Counted from the first letter of the stretch, positions 1 through 6,262 are shown. The stretch is DNA of 6,498 nucleotides from Prolixibacteraceae bacterium (GCA_016930735.1 JAFGGF010000410.1:1-6498), one strand, 5' to 3'. Numbers and translations: made by a program. Notes: generated by a model not told the origin, from the letters alone.

Positions 1-1235
1 ACCTTATTGTGAAGAAGTTTTTCAAGCACCCTGAAATTAGGGATCCTGAATTCAGGCCATTCGGTTACAATTATTAACGCATTGGCATCAATACATGCCT
101 CGTATTCGTCTTTGGCAAAAGTAATTTTATCTCCAAGTATTCTTTTCCCTTCATCCATTGCAACCGGGTCGTATGCAGTAACTTCAGCACCTTCATTCAA
201 AAGATTTTCAATAATAACCAATGATGGAGCTTCACGCATGTCATCGGTTTTGGGTTTGAAAGATAAACCCCATATTGCCAGCTTTTTCCCTTTCAGTTTA
301 TTTTTAAAATGTGTTTTTATTTTTCCAACCAACACTGATTTCTGGCGGTTGTTAACATCTTCAACTGCCTTAAGAATTTCGAGAGAATACCCCATTTCAT
401 CAGCAGTGCGGATCAAAGCCTGAACATCTTTCGGAAAACACGACCCACCATACCCTGTTCCGGGGTAAATAAATTTATCTCCAATCCTTGGATCAGAACC
501 AATTCCCTTTCTTACGTAATTTACATCGGCACCGACAATCTCGCATAGGTTGGCTATGTCGTTCATAAAACTGATCTTGGTTGCCAGCATCGAATTAGCT
601 GCATATTTGGTCATTTCGGAAGATAAAACGTCCATAAAAATTATGGGATGCCCGTTTAACAGGAAAGGTTTATACAGGCGTTTCATAACTTTTTGGGCGC
701 GTTCTGAATTTGTACCAACTATAATCCTGTCGGGTTTAAGGAAATCATTAACAGCGCTGCCTTCTTTTAAAAATTCAGGATTGGAGGCTACATCAAATGG
801 GATGGTTACGCCTCTTTTTGAGATTTCTTCGGTTAAAACTTCTTTTACTTTTTCCGAGGTTCCCACGGGAACTGTGCTTTTTGTAACAATCACCATGTAA
901 TGATCGATGTGTTTACCTATTTCATGGGCAACGTTTAAAACGTATTTCAGGTCGGCACTCCCATTTTCATCAGGTGGTGTGCCAACTGCAATAAAAACAG
1001 CTTCGGCATCCTCCAGGCTTGAAACCAAATCGGTTGTAAACGATAGCCTTCCCTTTTCTACATTTCTCTGGTAAATGTCGTGCAACCCGGGTTCGTAAAT
1101 CGGTATTTTCCCATTGTTCAGCTGGTATATTTTTTGTTCGTCAACATCAACACAAACCACGTTAATTCCAGTTTCTGCAAAGCATGTACCCGAAACCAAT
1201 CCTACATATCCGGTTCCTATTACTGATATTTTCAT
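1..1235 (-). CDS. ugd: UDP-glucose 6-dehydrogenase, 3'-truncated by the window edge
   Basis: This enzyme oxidises UDP-glucose to UDP-glucuronate with two NAD+ in the cytoplasm, supplying uronic acid precursors for capsule, exopolysaccharide or LPS. The 411 visible codons start at ATG 1235 (MKISVIGTGYVG). Visible signatures are the N-terminal Rossmann motif GTGYVG (residues 7-12), VGTPPDENG, KSTVPVGT, the NPEFLKEG segment, the central-domain lysine region (KYAANSMLATKISFMND), the catalytic cysteine in GYGGSCFPKD (Cys266) and the C-terminal-domain stretch GLSFKPKTDDMREAP. All the usual key residues are present. The frame is still open at base 1 (ending EKLLHNKV), and by comparison with the usual 435-450 residues about 25-40 are missing. 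No Shine-Dalgarno sequence is seen before the ATG. It is transcribed divergently from the HU/SPOR gene. The family call is very secure; which polysaccharide it serves cannot be read from this window. Confidence 0.97.
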   Translation of the reverse strand, partial: MKISVIGTGYVGLVSGTCFAETGINVVCVDVDEQKIYQLNNGKIPIYEPGLHDIYQRNVEKGRLSFTTDLVSSLEDAEAVFIAVGTPPDENGSADLKYVLNVAHEIGKHIDHYMVIVTKSTVPVGTSEKVKEVLTEEISKRGVTIPFDVASNPEFLKEGSAVNDFLKPDRIIVGTNSERAQKVMKRLYKPFLLNGHPIIFMDVLSSEMTKYAANSMLATKISFMNDIANLCEIVGADVNYVRKGIGSDPRIGDKFIYPGTGYGGSCFPKDVQALIRTADEMGYSLEILKAVEDVNNRQKSVLVGKIKTHFKNKLKGKKLAIWGLSFKPKTDDMREAPSLVIIENLLNEGAEVTAYDPVAMDEGKRILGDKITFAKDEYEACIDANALIIVTEWPEFRIPNFRVLEKLLHNK

Positions 1236-1281
1236 TCGTTTAAATTATTGTATTTATTTGTAACTCATGTAACTCGCGATA

Positions 1282-1322
1282 AATTTTAACATATCCTTCT
1301 GTGAATTTGATATGTTAAAATT
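1282..1322. repeat. Perfect 14-bp inverted repeat in the ugd leader region
   Basis: The arms 1282-1295 (AATTTTAACATATC) and 1309-1322 (its exact reverse complement) are separated by 13 nt. The repeat lies 47 bp upstream of the ugd start codon, so it could form a hairpin in the ugd leader RNA or be a palindromic protein-binding site. No T-tract follows on either strand beyond the AT-rich arms, so it is not a convincing intrinsic terminator. A short direct repeat of TGTAACTC (1259-1266 and 1268-1275) lies beside it. Confidence 0.7.
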
Positions 1323-1361
1323 CATGCTCCTTTCATGGGTTATTATTCTTTATTTTAATTT

Positions 1362-1369
1362 CAAAAATA
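1362..1369 (-). promoter_or_regulatory. Candidate Bacteroidota -7 element for ugd
   Basis: On the minus strand the bases read TATTTTTG, which fits the Bacteroidota sigma-A -7 pattern TAnnTTTG. I see no clear TTG -33 element at the right distance. It would give a leader of about 120 nt containing the inverted repeat. The region is AT-rich, so a chance match is quite possible. Confidence 0.3.
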
Positions 1370-1486
1370 GTGTATTTTATCAGCTAAAAATATGACTGCT
1401 CACCGCATTTTAAAAATTACCAGAAAAAACAGGCCTTTTCATGTTATGTTAGTGAACCGAAAAATTTCTGATATTTGATATTCTTT

Positions 1487-1494
1487 TACCTTTG
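1487..1494 (+). promoter_or_regulatory. Candidate Bacteroidota -7 element for the HU/SPOR gene
   Basis: TACCTTTG fits TAnnTTTG exactly and lies 31 bp before the TTG start codon, giving a short leader of roughly 20-25 nt. The expected -33 TTTG is only weakly matched by TTCTG at 1466-1470. The position just upstream of the gene supports it. Confidence 0.45.
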
Positions 1495-1525
1495 TAATTC
1501 TGATTTAAAAAAATAAAAATTAGAC

Positions 1526-2482
1526 TTGAAAATCAGCCAGTACATAGCAGACCTTTTATATTTTAATGATATTGTGATTGTCCCGGGGCTTGGAGGCTTT
1601 GTAACAAGTTACAACCCGGCCCGTATCGGTGACGATCAGAATACCATTTACCCTCCGTCAAAGCAAATAATTTTTAATCCTTTGCTAAAAAACGACGATG
1701 GATTGCTGGTTAACTATATTTCCGGGAAGGAAGCTGATACATCGTTTGATGCGGTAAAAAAAGTTGAGGAATTCAGGGAAAAAGTGCAGTACCGCCTTGA
1801 AAAGGGCGAGGAGATTATTCTGGAAGGATTAGGCATATTAAAGCTTAATGAGGAAAACAAGCCTGTTTTTATTGTAGATGATGGAAAAAACTTCCTGCTT
1901 GACTCGTATGGACTGAATATGGTTCAAATCAGAGAAAAACCCTTAGAAGATCCTCTTTCTGAAAAACCGTTGTATGAAGAAAAGAAAAAAAACAAAGCCT
2001 GGCTGCTGTTTTTGCTGATACCTGTTGCTGCACTTGCTGTTTTTATTTACCTGAATATTTATAATAAAAACGAAATTGTACCACCCCGGACAAACGAACC
2101 GGAAATAAAAAACACAAATATCCGGGAACAATTAACTGAAATTGATACGGCTCAAACTGATAGTATTGTAATTGATTCATCAGCAGTTTCAGGAATCAAG
2201 CCGGAGCCCGTTGCAGCTGTTCCTGAAGACATAGTTACGACAGCAGAAATCAATTACTACCTGATAGGTGGAAACTTCAGCGAGCAGGAAAATGCCGATA
2301 AATATTTCTCACAGATTTCTGATTTAGGATATACACCTATTCATCTGGGGAAACAGGGAACTTTTTATACAGTAGCTATTGGAGGATTTAAAACATTTGA
2401 AGAAGCCAAAAAAGTTCAAAATGAGTTTATCGGCCGTGATCCTGAATCAGGAGTATATATTATCAGGGTCAATGATGACTAA
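1526..2482 (+). CDS. HU-CCDC81-type and SPOR domain membrane protein
   Basis: This 318-residue protein has three parts. The N-terminal region (residues 1 to about 130) resembles the prokaryotic HU-CCDC81 domains of Bacteroidota; its opening MKISQYIADLLYFND...VPGLGGFV is characteristic. A single membrane helix follows lysine-rich KKKNK (about residues 158-178). After an acidic, Ser/Thr/Pro-containing linker comes a C-terminal SPOR domain (about 242-316, YYLIGGNF...YTVAIGGFKTFEEAKKV). The predicted topology is N-terminus in the cytoplasm and SPOR in the periplasm. SPOR domains bind glycan strands stripped of stem peptides at division septa; a DNA- or protein-binding role for the HU part is inferred from fold only. 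The start is TTG: an in-frame stop lies at 1514-1516 and no ATG or GTG lies between, while TTG gives the conserved N-terminus. It is monocistronic as far as visible and overlaps the converging DNPH1-like gene by 14 bp. Confidence 0.9.
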   Translation: MKISQYIADLLYFNDIVIVPGLGGFVTSYNPARIGDDQNTIYPPSKQIIFNPLLKNDDGLLVNYISGKEADTSFDAVKKVEEFREKVQYRLEKGEEIILEGLGILKLNEENKPVFIVDDGKNFLLDSYGLNMVQIREKPLEDPLSEKPLYEEKKKNKAWLLFLLIPVAALAVFIYLNIYNKNEIVPPRTNEPEIKNTNIREQLTEIDTAQTDSIVIDSSAVSGIKPEPVAAVPEDIVTTAEINYYLIGGNFSEQENADKYFSQISDLGYTPIHLGKQGTFYTVAIGGFKTFEEAKKVQNEFIGRDPESGVYIIRVNDD

Positions 2483-2891
2483 GCCTTAAATATTCTTTTA
2501 TCCCTGACTTAACCTGATCCAATGAAGAGTAATGAATAATTTTAATTTTTTCATTTCCGGAGATCATTGCAGATAGCTTTTTCCCTTCCTGAGGCCGATA
2601 CAAACATAAAACCGGAATATTATTTTCAACCGCCCTGCCAATTTCATAACCTACACCAAGCGAAACGGTAGTGACTTCGGCAACAACAACATCAGACGAA
2701 AGCAGCCATTCCATATCCCTGTCGTGTATAAATTGGTCGGTAGGGCCATCATCACCAAGCGCTGAAAGAGTTTTGTCGCCGATATGTTCAGTTAAAACTT
2801 CACCAAAATTTTTCAGGTAATTTATAATTTGATTGTAGAGTTCAACATCTTCCCTTCCTCCACGAATTGAGCCTGCAAAATATATCCTCAT
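2469..2891 (-). CDS. DNPH1/RCL-like 2'-deoxynucleoside 5'-phosphate N-hydrolase
   Basis: This 140-residue cytoplasmic protein belongs to the nucleoside 2-deoxyribosyltransferase superfamily and closely follows mammalian DNPH1 (RCL). That family cleaves the N-glycosidic bond of 2'-deoxynucleoside 5'-monophosphates, with 5-hydroxymethyl-dUMP the known substrate of the human enzyme, giving free base and deoxyribose 5-phosphate. Visible motifs are YFAGSIRGGRED (residues 4-15), LTEH (33-36), IHDRDMEWL (55-63), DVVVAEVT..SLGVGYEIGRA (67-87) and CLYRPQEGKKLSAMI. Tyr4, Asp59 and Glu83 match the catalytic Tyr/Asp/Glu of rat Rcl, with the same Asp-Glu spacing of 24. The length is as expected for the domain. 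It is the last gene of the minus-strand operon, 11 nt after its neighbour, and its stop codon lies inside the end of the convergent HU/SPOR gene. A general nucleoside deoxyribosyltransferase is less likely because of the SIRGGR phosphate-binding motif. Confidence 0.9.
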   Translation of the reverse strand: MRIYFAGSIRGGREDVELYNQIINYLKNFGEVLTEHIGDKTLSALGDDGPTDQFIHDRDMEWLLSSDVVVAEVTTVSLGVGYEIGRAVENNIPVLCLYRPQEGKKLSAMISGNEKIKIIHYSSLDQVKSGIKEYLRLSHH

Positions 2892-2902
2892 AGTTGTATT
2901 AT

Positions 2903-3781
2903 TTATTCAGCAATAGCTGTTAAAATAGTAAAGTATTCATTAAAAAAATCGTCGTGCCTTGTTTTATTTACCTGGTCAACAAGGTCCTGCACCCTTTGAA
3001 GGTTGCCGGTATACAGCCTTTGAAGCAACCCAAAACCAGCTGTATATCCCGTAAAATAAAATTTATCGAGGAATTGAGAAACCCCGAAATAAAACAATGC
3101 TCCGTGCAAGCCAAAACTGAAAAGCCCCTCAACTATTTTTCCGGAATAAAACTGGCCTCCCCCGGGAATAAACATAGAGATGTTTTTAGCCGTTTGCCTT
3201 GAAAGAGTTTTGGGAATATTCTTTTCAGAAAATAATTCATCAATCTGCATTTGAAAAGAATCTTTTTCAACCGGATCGGAAACATTGAGTTTTAAAAACT
3301 CCAATGATTCTTTTTTTGCTTCTTCCCAGTCTTTCAGGTCACAATAGCTTATGGCCGACAGGAACGTGATCCAGAGTGCTTTTTTTTCATCTGAAAGAAA
3401 TTTTTGTAACGATTGTAATTCGAATATTGCCCTTCCGGGTTCTTCGTTTAAAAAATATGCAAGGGCTTTTTCATACCTGACTTCGAACAACAAACTATCA
3501 GGCAGGTTTTGAAGAAAAATACGGTTGAGAGTTTCATATGTTTTTTTAAAGTCCTGCTCGTTTTTATAACAATCTGATTTTCTGATTAAAGCCTCAGTAG
3601 TTATTTGTTGATTGTTGTGAAAAAATATGACCTTTTCAAGTTCAATCCGGGCATCGCGGAATTGCCCGGCAAGCATCAGGCTGTCGGCTCTTTTAAATAT
3701 TTTGTCTTCCGAAAATCCTTTAGTTAAAAATATTCCGGAGAGGAATGTGCATATTAAATAATATTTTATGATCCATTTCAT
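2903..3781 (-). CDS. Exported TPR-like protein with C-terminal PGxG membrane module (paralogue B)
   Basis: I recognise no named family. With the start at ATG 3781 the protein has 292 residues: a signal peptide (MKWIIKYYLICTFLSGIF..), a helical region of about 170 residues resembling tetratricopeptide repeats (for example RADSLMLAGQFRDARIELEKV and ALAYFLNEEPGRAIFELQSL), then IPGGGQFYSGKIVEGLFSF, two hydrophobic stretches and LYTGN...QVN. The C-terminal module recalls DUF5683-like and TM2-like PGxGxxYxG membrane hairpins. An earlier in-frame ATG exists at 3796 (five more residues), but 3781 is preferred: GAGGA lies 8 nt upstream (3790-3794) and the signal peptide then begins directly with MKW. 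The gene starts inside the 3' end of the upstream paralogue, a 62-nt overlap (77 nt with the longer start), suggesting translational coupling. A role in the envelope is inference. Confidence 0.85.
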   Translation of the reverse strand: MKWIIKYYLICTFLSGIFLTKGFSEDKIFKRADSLMLAGQFRDARIELEKVIFFHNNQQITTEALIRKSDCYKNEQDFKKTYETLNRIFLQNLPDSLLFEVRYEKALAYFLNEEPGRAIFELQSLQKFLSDEKKALWITFLSAISYCDLKDWEEAKKESLEFLKLNVSDPVEKDSFQMQIDELFSEKNIPKTLSRQTAKNISMFIPGGGQFYSGKIVEGLFSFGLHGALFYFGVSQFLDKFYFTGYTAGFGLLQRLYTGNLQRVQDLVDQVNKTRHDDFFNEYFTILTAIAE

Positions 3782-4577
3782 GGTTAAATTCCTCATTTAC
3801 AAGTTTTACTGTAAATACTGTCCCATAAATATTCCCGATATAAAGCACTGCAAACAACGACCCAAACAGAATAGTTTTTGCATTTTTTATTCCCAGCTTA
3901 TTGTAATTTTCCAAAGCAGTTGCACCAGAAGCAGCAATAATTAAAAACGAAGCAATTCCTTCACCGGTTTTACCGGCATAAATTTTACCTGAACCGGGAA
4001 TAATTGCAGACATTAAACCTCCAACCAACATTGACTTATCGCGATGATCCTTGATTTCCAGGGCATATTCATTTAGTTTTTCTTTTTCAATACTGAAGGA
4101 AAAATCGTTTGTTGTCCCGATATTTTGAAAACTGGTTTCAAAGTCATTTAAACTTCTTGAAAGTAAAGCGTTTCCGGCAAGTTGAAAGTTTTTCAGGTTA
4201 TTAAACCTGCCTTCAGTTTTAAGATTGTTTAAAATGTATCCTGATATATTTGGTCTCCCCAGATGAGAAAAATTATAGGCAGCAAAAAACCTGCTTTTAT
4301 TAAAAAAAACTGAATTTGATGAAACCTGCAAAAGCGATGATGCCGAATATTCCAGCTTTTTAATTGCATACTGGCTCCAGCCTTTAAAAAAATTCAATGA
4401 ATCACGCACAGAAAGGGGGTAATCCTTATTAAAATGATTTTCGATATAATAAATAACATCATCGTACTCTTCCTGGTTAACCATATGATTGATAAACCTT
4501 AATTCCTGGCTGATAGAATATTGAGCTGCAACATTTAAAGAAAACAGGATAATCAATATGGAAACAAAAAATCTCAT
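3720..4577 (-). CDS. Exported TPR-like protein with C-terminal PGxG membrane module (paralogue A)
   Basis: This 285-residue protein begins with a clear signal peptide (MRFFVSILIILFSLNVAAQ, cleavage near residue 18-19). A helical region follows (about 25-180) that looks like degenerate TPR repeats (EEYDDVIYYIENHFN, LNFFKGWSQYAIKKLEYSAS). Then comes IPGSGKIYAGKTGEGIASF (193-211), a hydrophobic stretch FLIIAASGATAL, a second one around 236-257 containing LYIGN, and a polar tail. It is a paralogue of the next gene: the IPG motif is identical at 11 of 19 positions, and the distances from it to LYxGN (52 versus 51) and on to the VN pair (15 in both) match. Its ATG overlaps the stop of the YidD-like gene as ATGA, and AGGA lies 7 nt upstream (4585-4588). 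Function is unknown; the context suggests it works with YidD in the envelope. Confidence 0.85.
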   Translation of the reverse strand: MRFFVSILIILFSLNVAAQYSISQELRFINHMVNQEEYDDVIYYIENHFNKDYPLSVRDSLNFFKGWSQYAIKKLEYSASSLLQVSSNSVFFNKSRFFAAYNFSHLGRPNISGYILNNLKTEGRFNNLKNFQLAGNALLSRSLNDFETSFQNIGTTNDFSFSIEKEKLNEYALEIKDHRDKSMLVGGLMSAIIPGSGKIYAGKTGEGIASFLIIAASGATALENYNKLGIKNAKTILFGSLFAVLYIGNIYGTVFTVKLVNEEFNHEMDHKILFNMHIPLRNIFN

Positions 4578-5029
4578 TCTTTTATCCTGTAAAACAAAAC
4601 CGGATCCTGTACTTTGTTGTTTTCAATCCTTAAGGGGTGGATTCCGGTAGCGGCAATACGGTTGCATCGCATCACACGGTCGGCCGAAAGGAATATTCCT
4701 TTTAACAACCCATATTCTTTGATTGATTGTTTGCTGAATTCGGAGCAGGAAGGATTGTAAAGGCAATTTGCCGAAAATTGCTGTGAAAGAGCATTTTGAT
4801 AAAAAAACAACAGCCCTCCAAAAATCAGATTTACCGGGTTGTATTTTTTTAATGCAGGGGTGTCTTCAGAATAAATGAACGGCCTGGTATTTTTCTGCTC
4901 AATACTTTTTTCAATCCTGTTTTGTTTGATAATCTGAATATCAGACAACAGGTCTTCCTGAGAAAAAACATTCAACCCAATGCAGGCCAAAAATACAGTG
5001 ATAATTATTTTATTGAACCACAATTGCAT
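4574..5029 (-). CDS. YidD-like protein with signal-peptide N-terminal extension
   Basis: Residues about 64-137 form a YidD domain (membrane protein insertion efficiency factor): NPVNLIFGGLLFFYQNALS, then CLYNPSCSEFSKQSIKEYG, LLKGIFLSADRVMRCN and HPL. The family's conserved cysteines are visible at 89, 95 and 122. E. coli YidD has about 85 residues, is encoded between rnpA and yidC and associates with the inner face of the inner membrane. This protein has 151 residues and an extra N-terminus of about 60 that begins with a typical signal peptide (MQLWFNKIIITVFLACIGLNVFSQ) and a polar linker. That predicts export to the periplasm, or an N-terminal anchor, unlike the classic protein. The gene overlaps the LolA-like gene by 20 nt and the next gene by 4 nt (ATGA). 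It is probably a specialised YidD paralogue rather than the housekeeping copy. The family call is secure; the altered location is inferred. Confidence 0.9.
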   Translation of the reverse strand: MQLWFNKIIITVFLACIGLNVFSQEDLLSDIQIIKQNRIEKSIEQKNTRPFIYSEDTPALKKYNPVNLIFGGLLFFYQNALSQQFSANCLYNPSCSEFSKQSIKEYGLLKGIFLSADRVMRCNRIAATGIHPLRIENNKVQDPVLFYRIKE

Positions 5030-5717
5030 CTTCCGGAATTTTAAAATTAAAATAACCTGAACCCGGGGTATTTAATTCTTTCATCAACGACCAGGTGTTC
5101 CGTTGTACCACTGAATCATTTTCTGAAATATAAGATATTTGAGTCACTTTCATCGGCATGGTAAAACTACTGAATATCTCATAATTGTAATAATATATTT
5201 TGCGGATGATATTTCCATTCATATTAAAATATGCAGCATAAACGGGCAGGCCATTTTCAAAAACAAGTTCAACCTTTGATATTAAATTCAGTGATATAGG
5301 TGCGGTCCATGTTGTTACCTGATAATTTCCATCCATCCGGGTATCAGAAACTGTGAAGCCTTCATCTGAAAGGCCAAGGTCGTAATAATTGTTTGTAAAA
5401 AAATAATAAATCAGCTCGTTTTCACTGCTGTAAAACCGGTTTTGTTTGATTGCAACTTTATTGTCTTCAGGATAATAAATTTTAATCTCACCAAACCGGT
5501 TCGAAATTTTTATATGGTTTTCGGGCAATGTTCCTGAAACAACCAATATTCCGGTTTCAGAATCAAAAAAATAATCGGTTTCAGCAGTTAAAAGATTTCC
5601 CTTTTGATAAGTTTCGTTTTTCAGATGAACAGTGATATATTTATTCCCTCCCTGGGCAAAAAGAAACCCGGGAAAGAAAAATATAAATAAGTTCAATAGT
5701 TTAATTAATATTTTCAT
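5010..5717 (-). CDS. Exported LolA-like beta-rich protein
   Basis: With the start at ATG 5717 this is a 235-residue protein with a strong signal peptide (MKILIKLLNLFIFFFPGFLFAQ). The mature part is rich in alternating hydrophobic and aromatic residues, as in beta-strands: TDYFFDSETGILVVSG, ISNRFGEIKIYYPEDNKVAIKQ, a variable helix-prone middle, VTTWTAPISLNLISKVELVFENGLPVYAAYF, and a C-terminus FKIPEDAIVV. This order resembles the LolA/LolB/RseB lipoprotein-carrier fold, but I see no diagnostic motif, so the assignment is tentative. The frame is open back to an ATG at 5786. That longer start is rejected because its 23 extra codons run through a terminator hairpin and would bury the signal peptide. 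The gene overlaps yidD by 20 nt and is the first of five tightly coupled genes. Confidence 0.8.
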   Translation of the reverse strand: MKILIKLLNLFIFFFPGFLFAQGGNKYITVHLKNETYQKGNLLTAETDYFFDSETGILVVSGTLPENHIKISNRFGEIKIYYPEDNKVAIKQNRFYSSENELIYYFFTNNYYDLGLSDEGFTVSDTRMDGNYQVTTWTAPISLNLISKVELVFENGLPVYAAYFNMNGNIIRKIYYYNYEIFSSFTMPMKVTQISYISENDSVVQRNTWSLMKELNTPGSGYFNFKIPEDAIVVQ

Positions 5718-5720
5718 AAC

Positions 5721-5762
5721 AAAAAAGCTGCTAAAAACTAAATGTAGTTTTTTAGCAGCTTT
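5721..5762 (-). terminator. Intrinsic-terminator-like hairpin abutting the LolA-like start codon
   Basis: On the minus strand the arms are 5762-5745 and 5740-5724, complementary over 17 bp with one bulged base, with loop CATT (5744-5741). A run of T bases (5726-5721, three of them in the stem) follows. It starts 18 nt after the TM2 stop codon, the normal place for that gene's terminator, but the T-run ends only 3 nt before ATG 5717. I found no promoter between it and the start, so partial read-through (attenuation) into the downstream operon is plausible. The hairpin could also work weakly in the other direction. Confidence 0.8.
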
Positions 5763-5779
5763 ACTTTTACGTACAATTT

Positions 5780-6193
5780 TTACCACATAAAAAACCTTGG
5801 ATTATCAACATATGGGCTGATATCATCGTAGTTGACAGCTAAAACAATCAGGTCAACCAACGGTACCAAACCAAAAATACCACCACAGGTTAAAATGTAA
5901 GCAATTCCGGTAAGGGGTTCTGTTCCCAGGTAAAACCTGTGAATCCCCAGTGGCCCCATAAAAAAATCCAACAAAATAGCAATTAACGGATCTTTATTGT
6001 ATGATGTTGCCGAAGAAGTTAAATCAGCTACACCCGGAAGGTCTGCAGCTCCCATTTCAGCAAAAGAAATGGTATTTGCCCCGGCAAACATCTGATCCAA
6101 TGCATTGTCGTCAATTTTGTAATTGCCTGCATTTACAGAGGAAAATGAAATTGTAAGTAAAGCAATAATTAAAAGTTGTAATAAACGTTTCAC
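5780..6193 (-). CDS. Exported TM2-domain protein
   Basis: This 137-residue protein has a signal peptide (MKRLLQLLIIALLTISFSSVNA, cleavage near 22), a polar segment of about 40 residues, and a TM2 domain at about 66-124: a first membrane helix LIAILLDFFMG, the family turn GPLGIHRFYLG (80-90), and a second helix region with a buried Asp (VPLVDLIVLAV, Asp114). TM2 proteins are small two-helix membrane proteins of mostly unknown role. The start is GTG at 6193: an in-frame stop lies at 6212-6214 and there is no ATG between, while GTG begins a clean signal peptide (MKRLL). The protein ends in FFMW. It has its own promoter candidate just upstream and a hairpin terminator 18 nt after its stop. It may therefore be transcribed mostly alone, with the operon downstream receiving read-through. 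Confidence 0.9.
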   Translation of the reverse strand: MKRLLQLLIIALLTISFSSVNAGNYKIDDNALDQMFAGANTISFAEMGAADLPGVADLTSSATSYNKDPLIAILLDFFMGPLGIHRFYLGTEPLTGIAYILTCGGIFGLVPLVDLIVLAVNYDDISPYVDNPRFFMW

Positions 6194-6221
6194 AATAATT
6201 CTGTTTAAAGTTTATATTTAT

Positions 6222-6250
6222 CAAAATTAAAAACAGATTTTAAATTGCAA
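6222..6250 (-). promoter_or_regulatory. Candidate Bacteroidota promoter for the TM2 gene
   Basis: On the minus strand TAATTTTG (6229-6222) fits the -7 pattern TAnnTTTG, and TTTTG ending at 6248 fits the -33 TTTG, with an 18-bp spacer (consensus is about 19-21). It lies 29 bp before the GTG start codon, giving a short leader. Both elements and the position agree, making this the best promoter in the window. Confidence 0.6.
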
Positions 6251-6262
6251 AAAAAATAACAT

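Noticed and set aside
82..423. Open frame on the plus strand
   Set aside because: It is antisense to the well-supported ugd gene, has no recognisable domain and is a by-product of ugd codon use.
550..900. Open frame on the plus strand
   Set aside because: It is also antisense to ugd, lacks family features and has no promoter in front.
1282..1322. Inverted repeat as an intrinsic terminator
   Set aside because: The stem is almost all A-T and no T-run follows outside the arms. It lies upstream of two divergent genes, where a terminator is not expected.
1943..2131. Short minus-strand open frame rich in Phe and Lys
   Set aside because: It is the complement of the membrane-helix region of the HU/SPOR gene and shows only low-complexity composition.
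2954..3202. Plus-strand open frame
   Set aside because: It is antisense to the C-terminal module of paralogue B and has no protein-like features.
5718..5786. Longer N-terminus (23 residues) for the LolA-like protein from ATG 5786
   Set aside because: The extra codons translate the terminator hairpin, overlap the TM2 gene end and would place a basic stretch before a complete signal peptide that begins at its own ATG.
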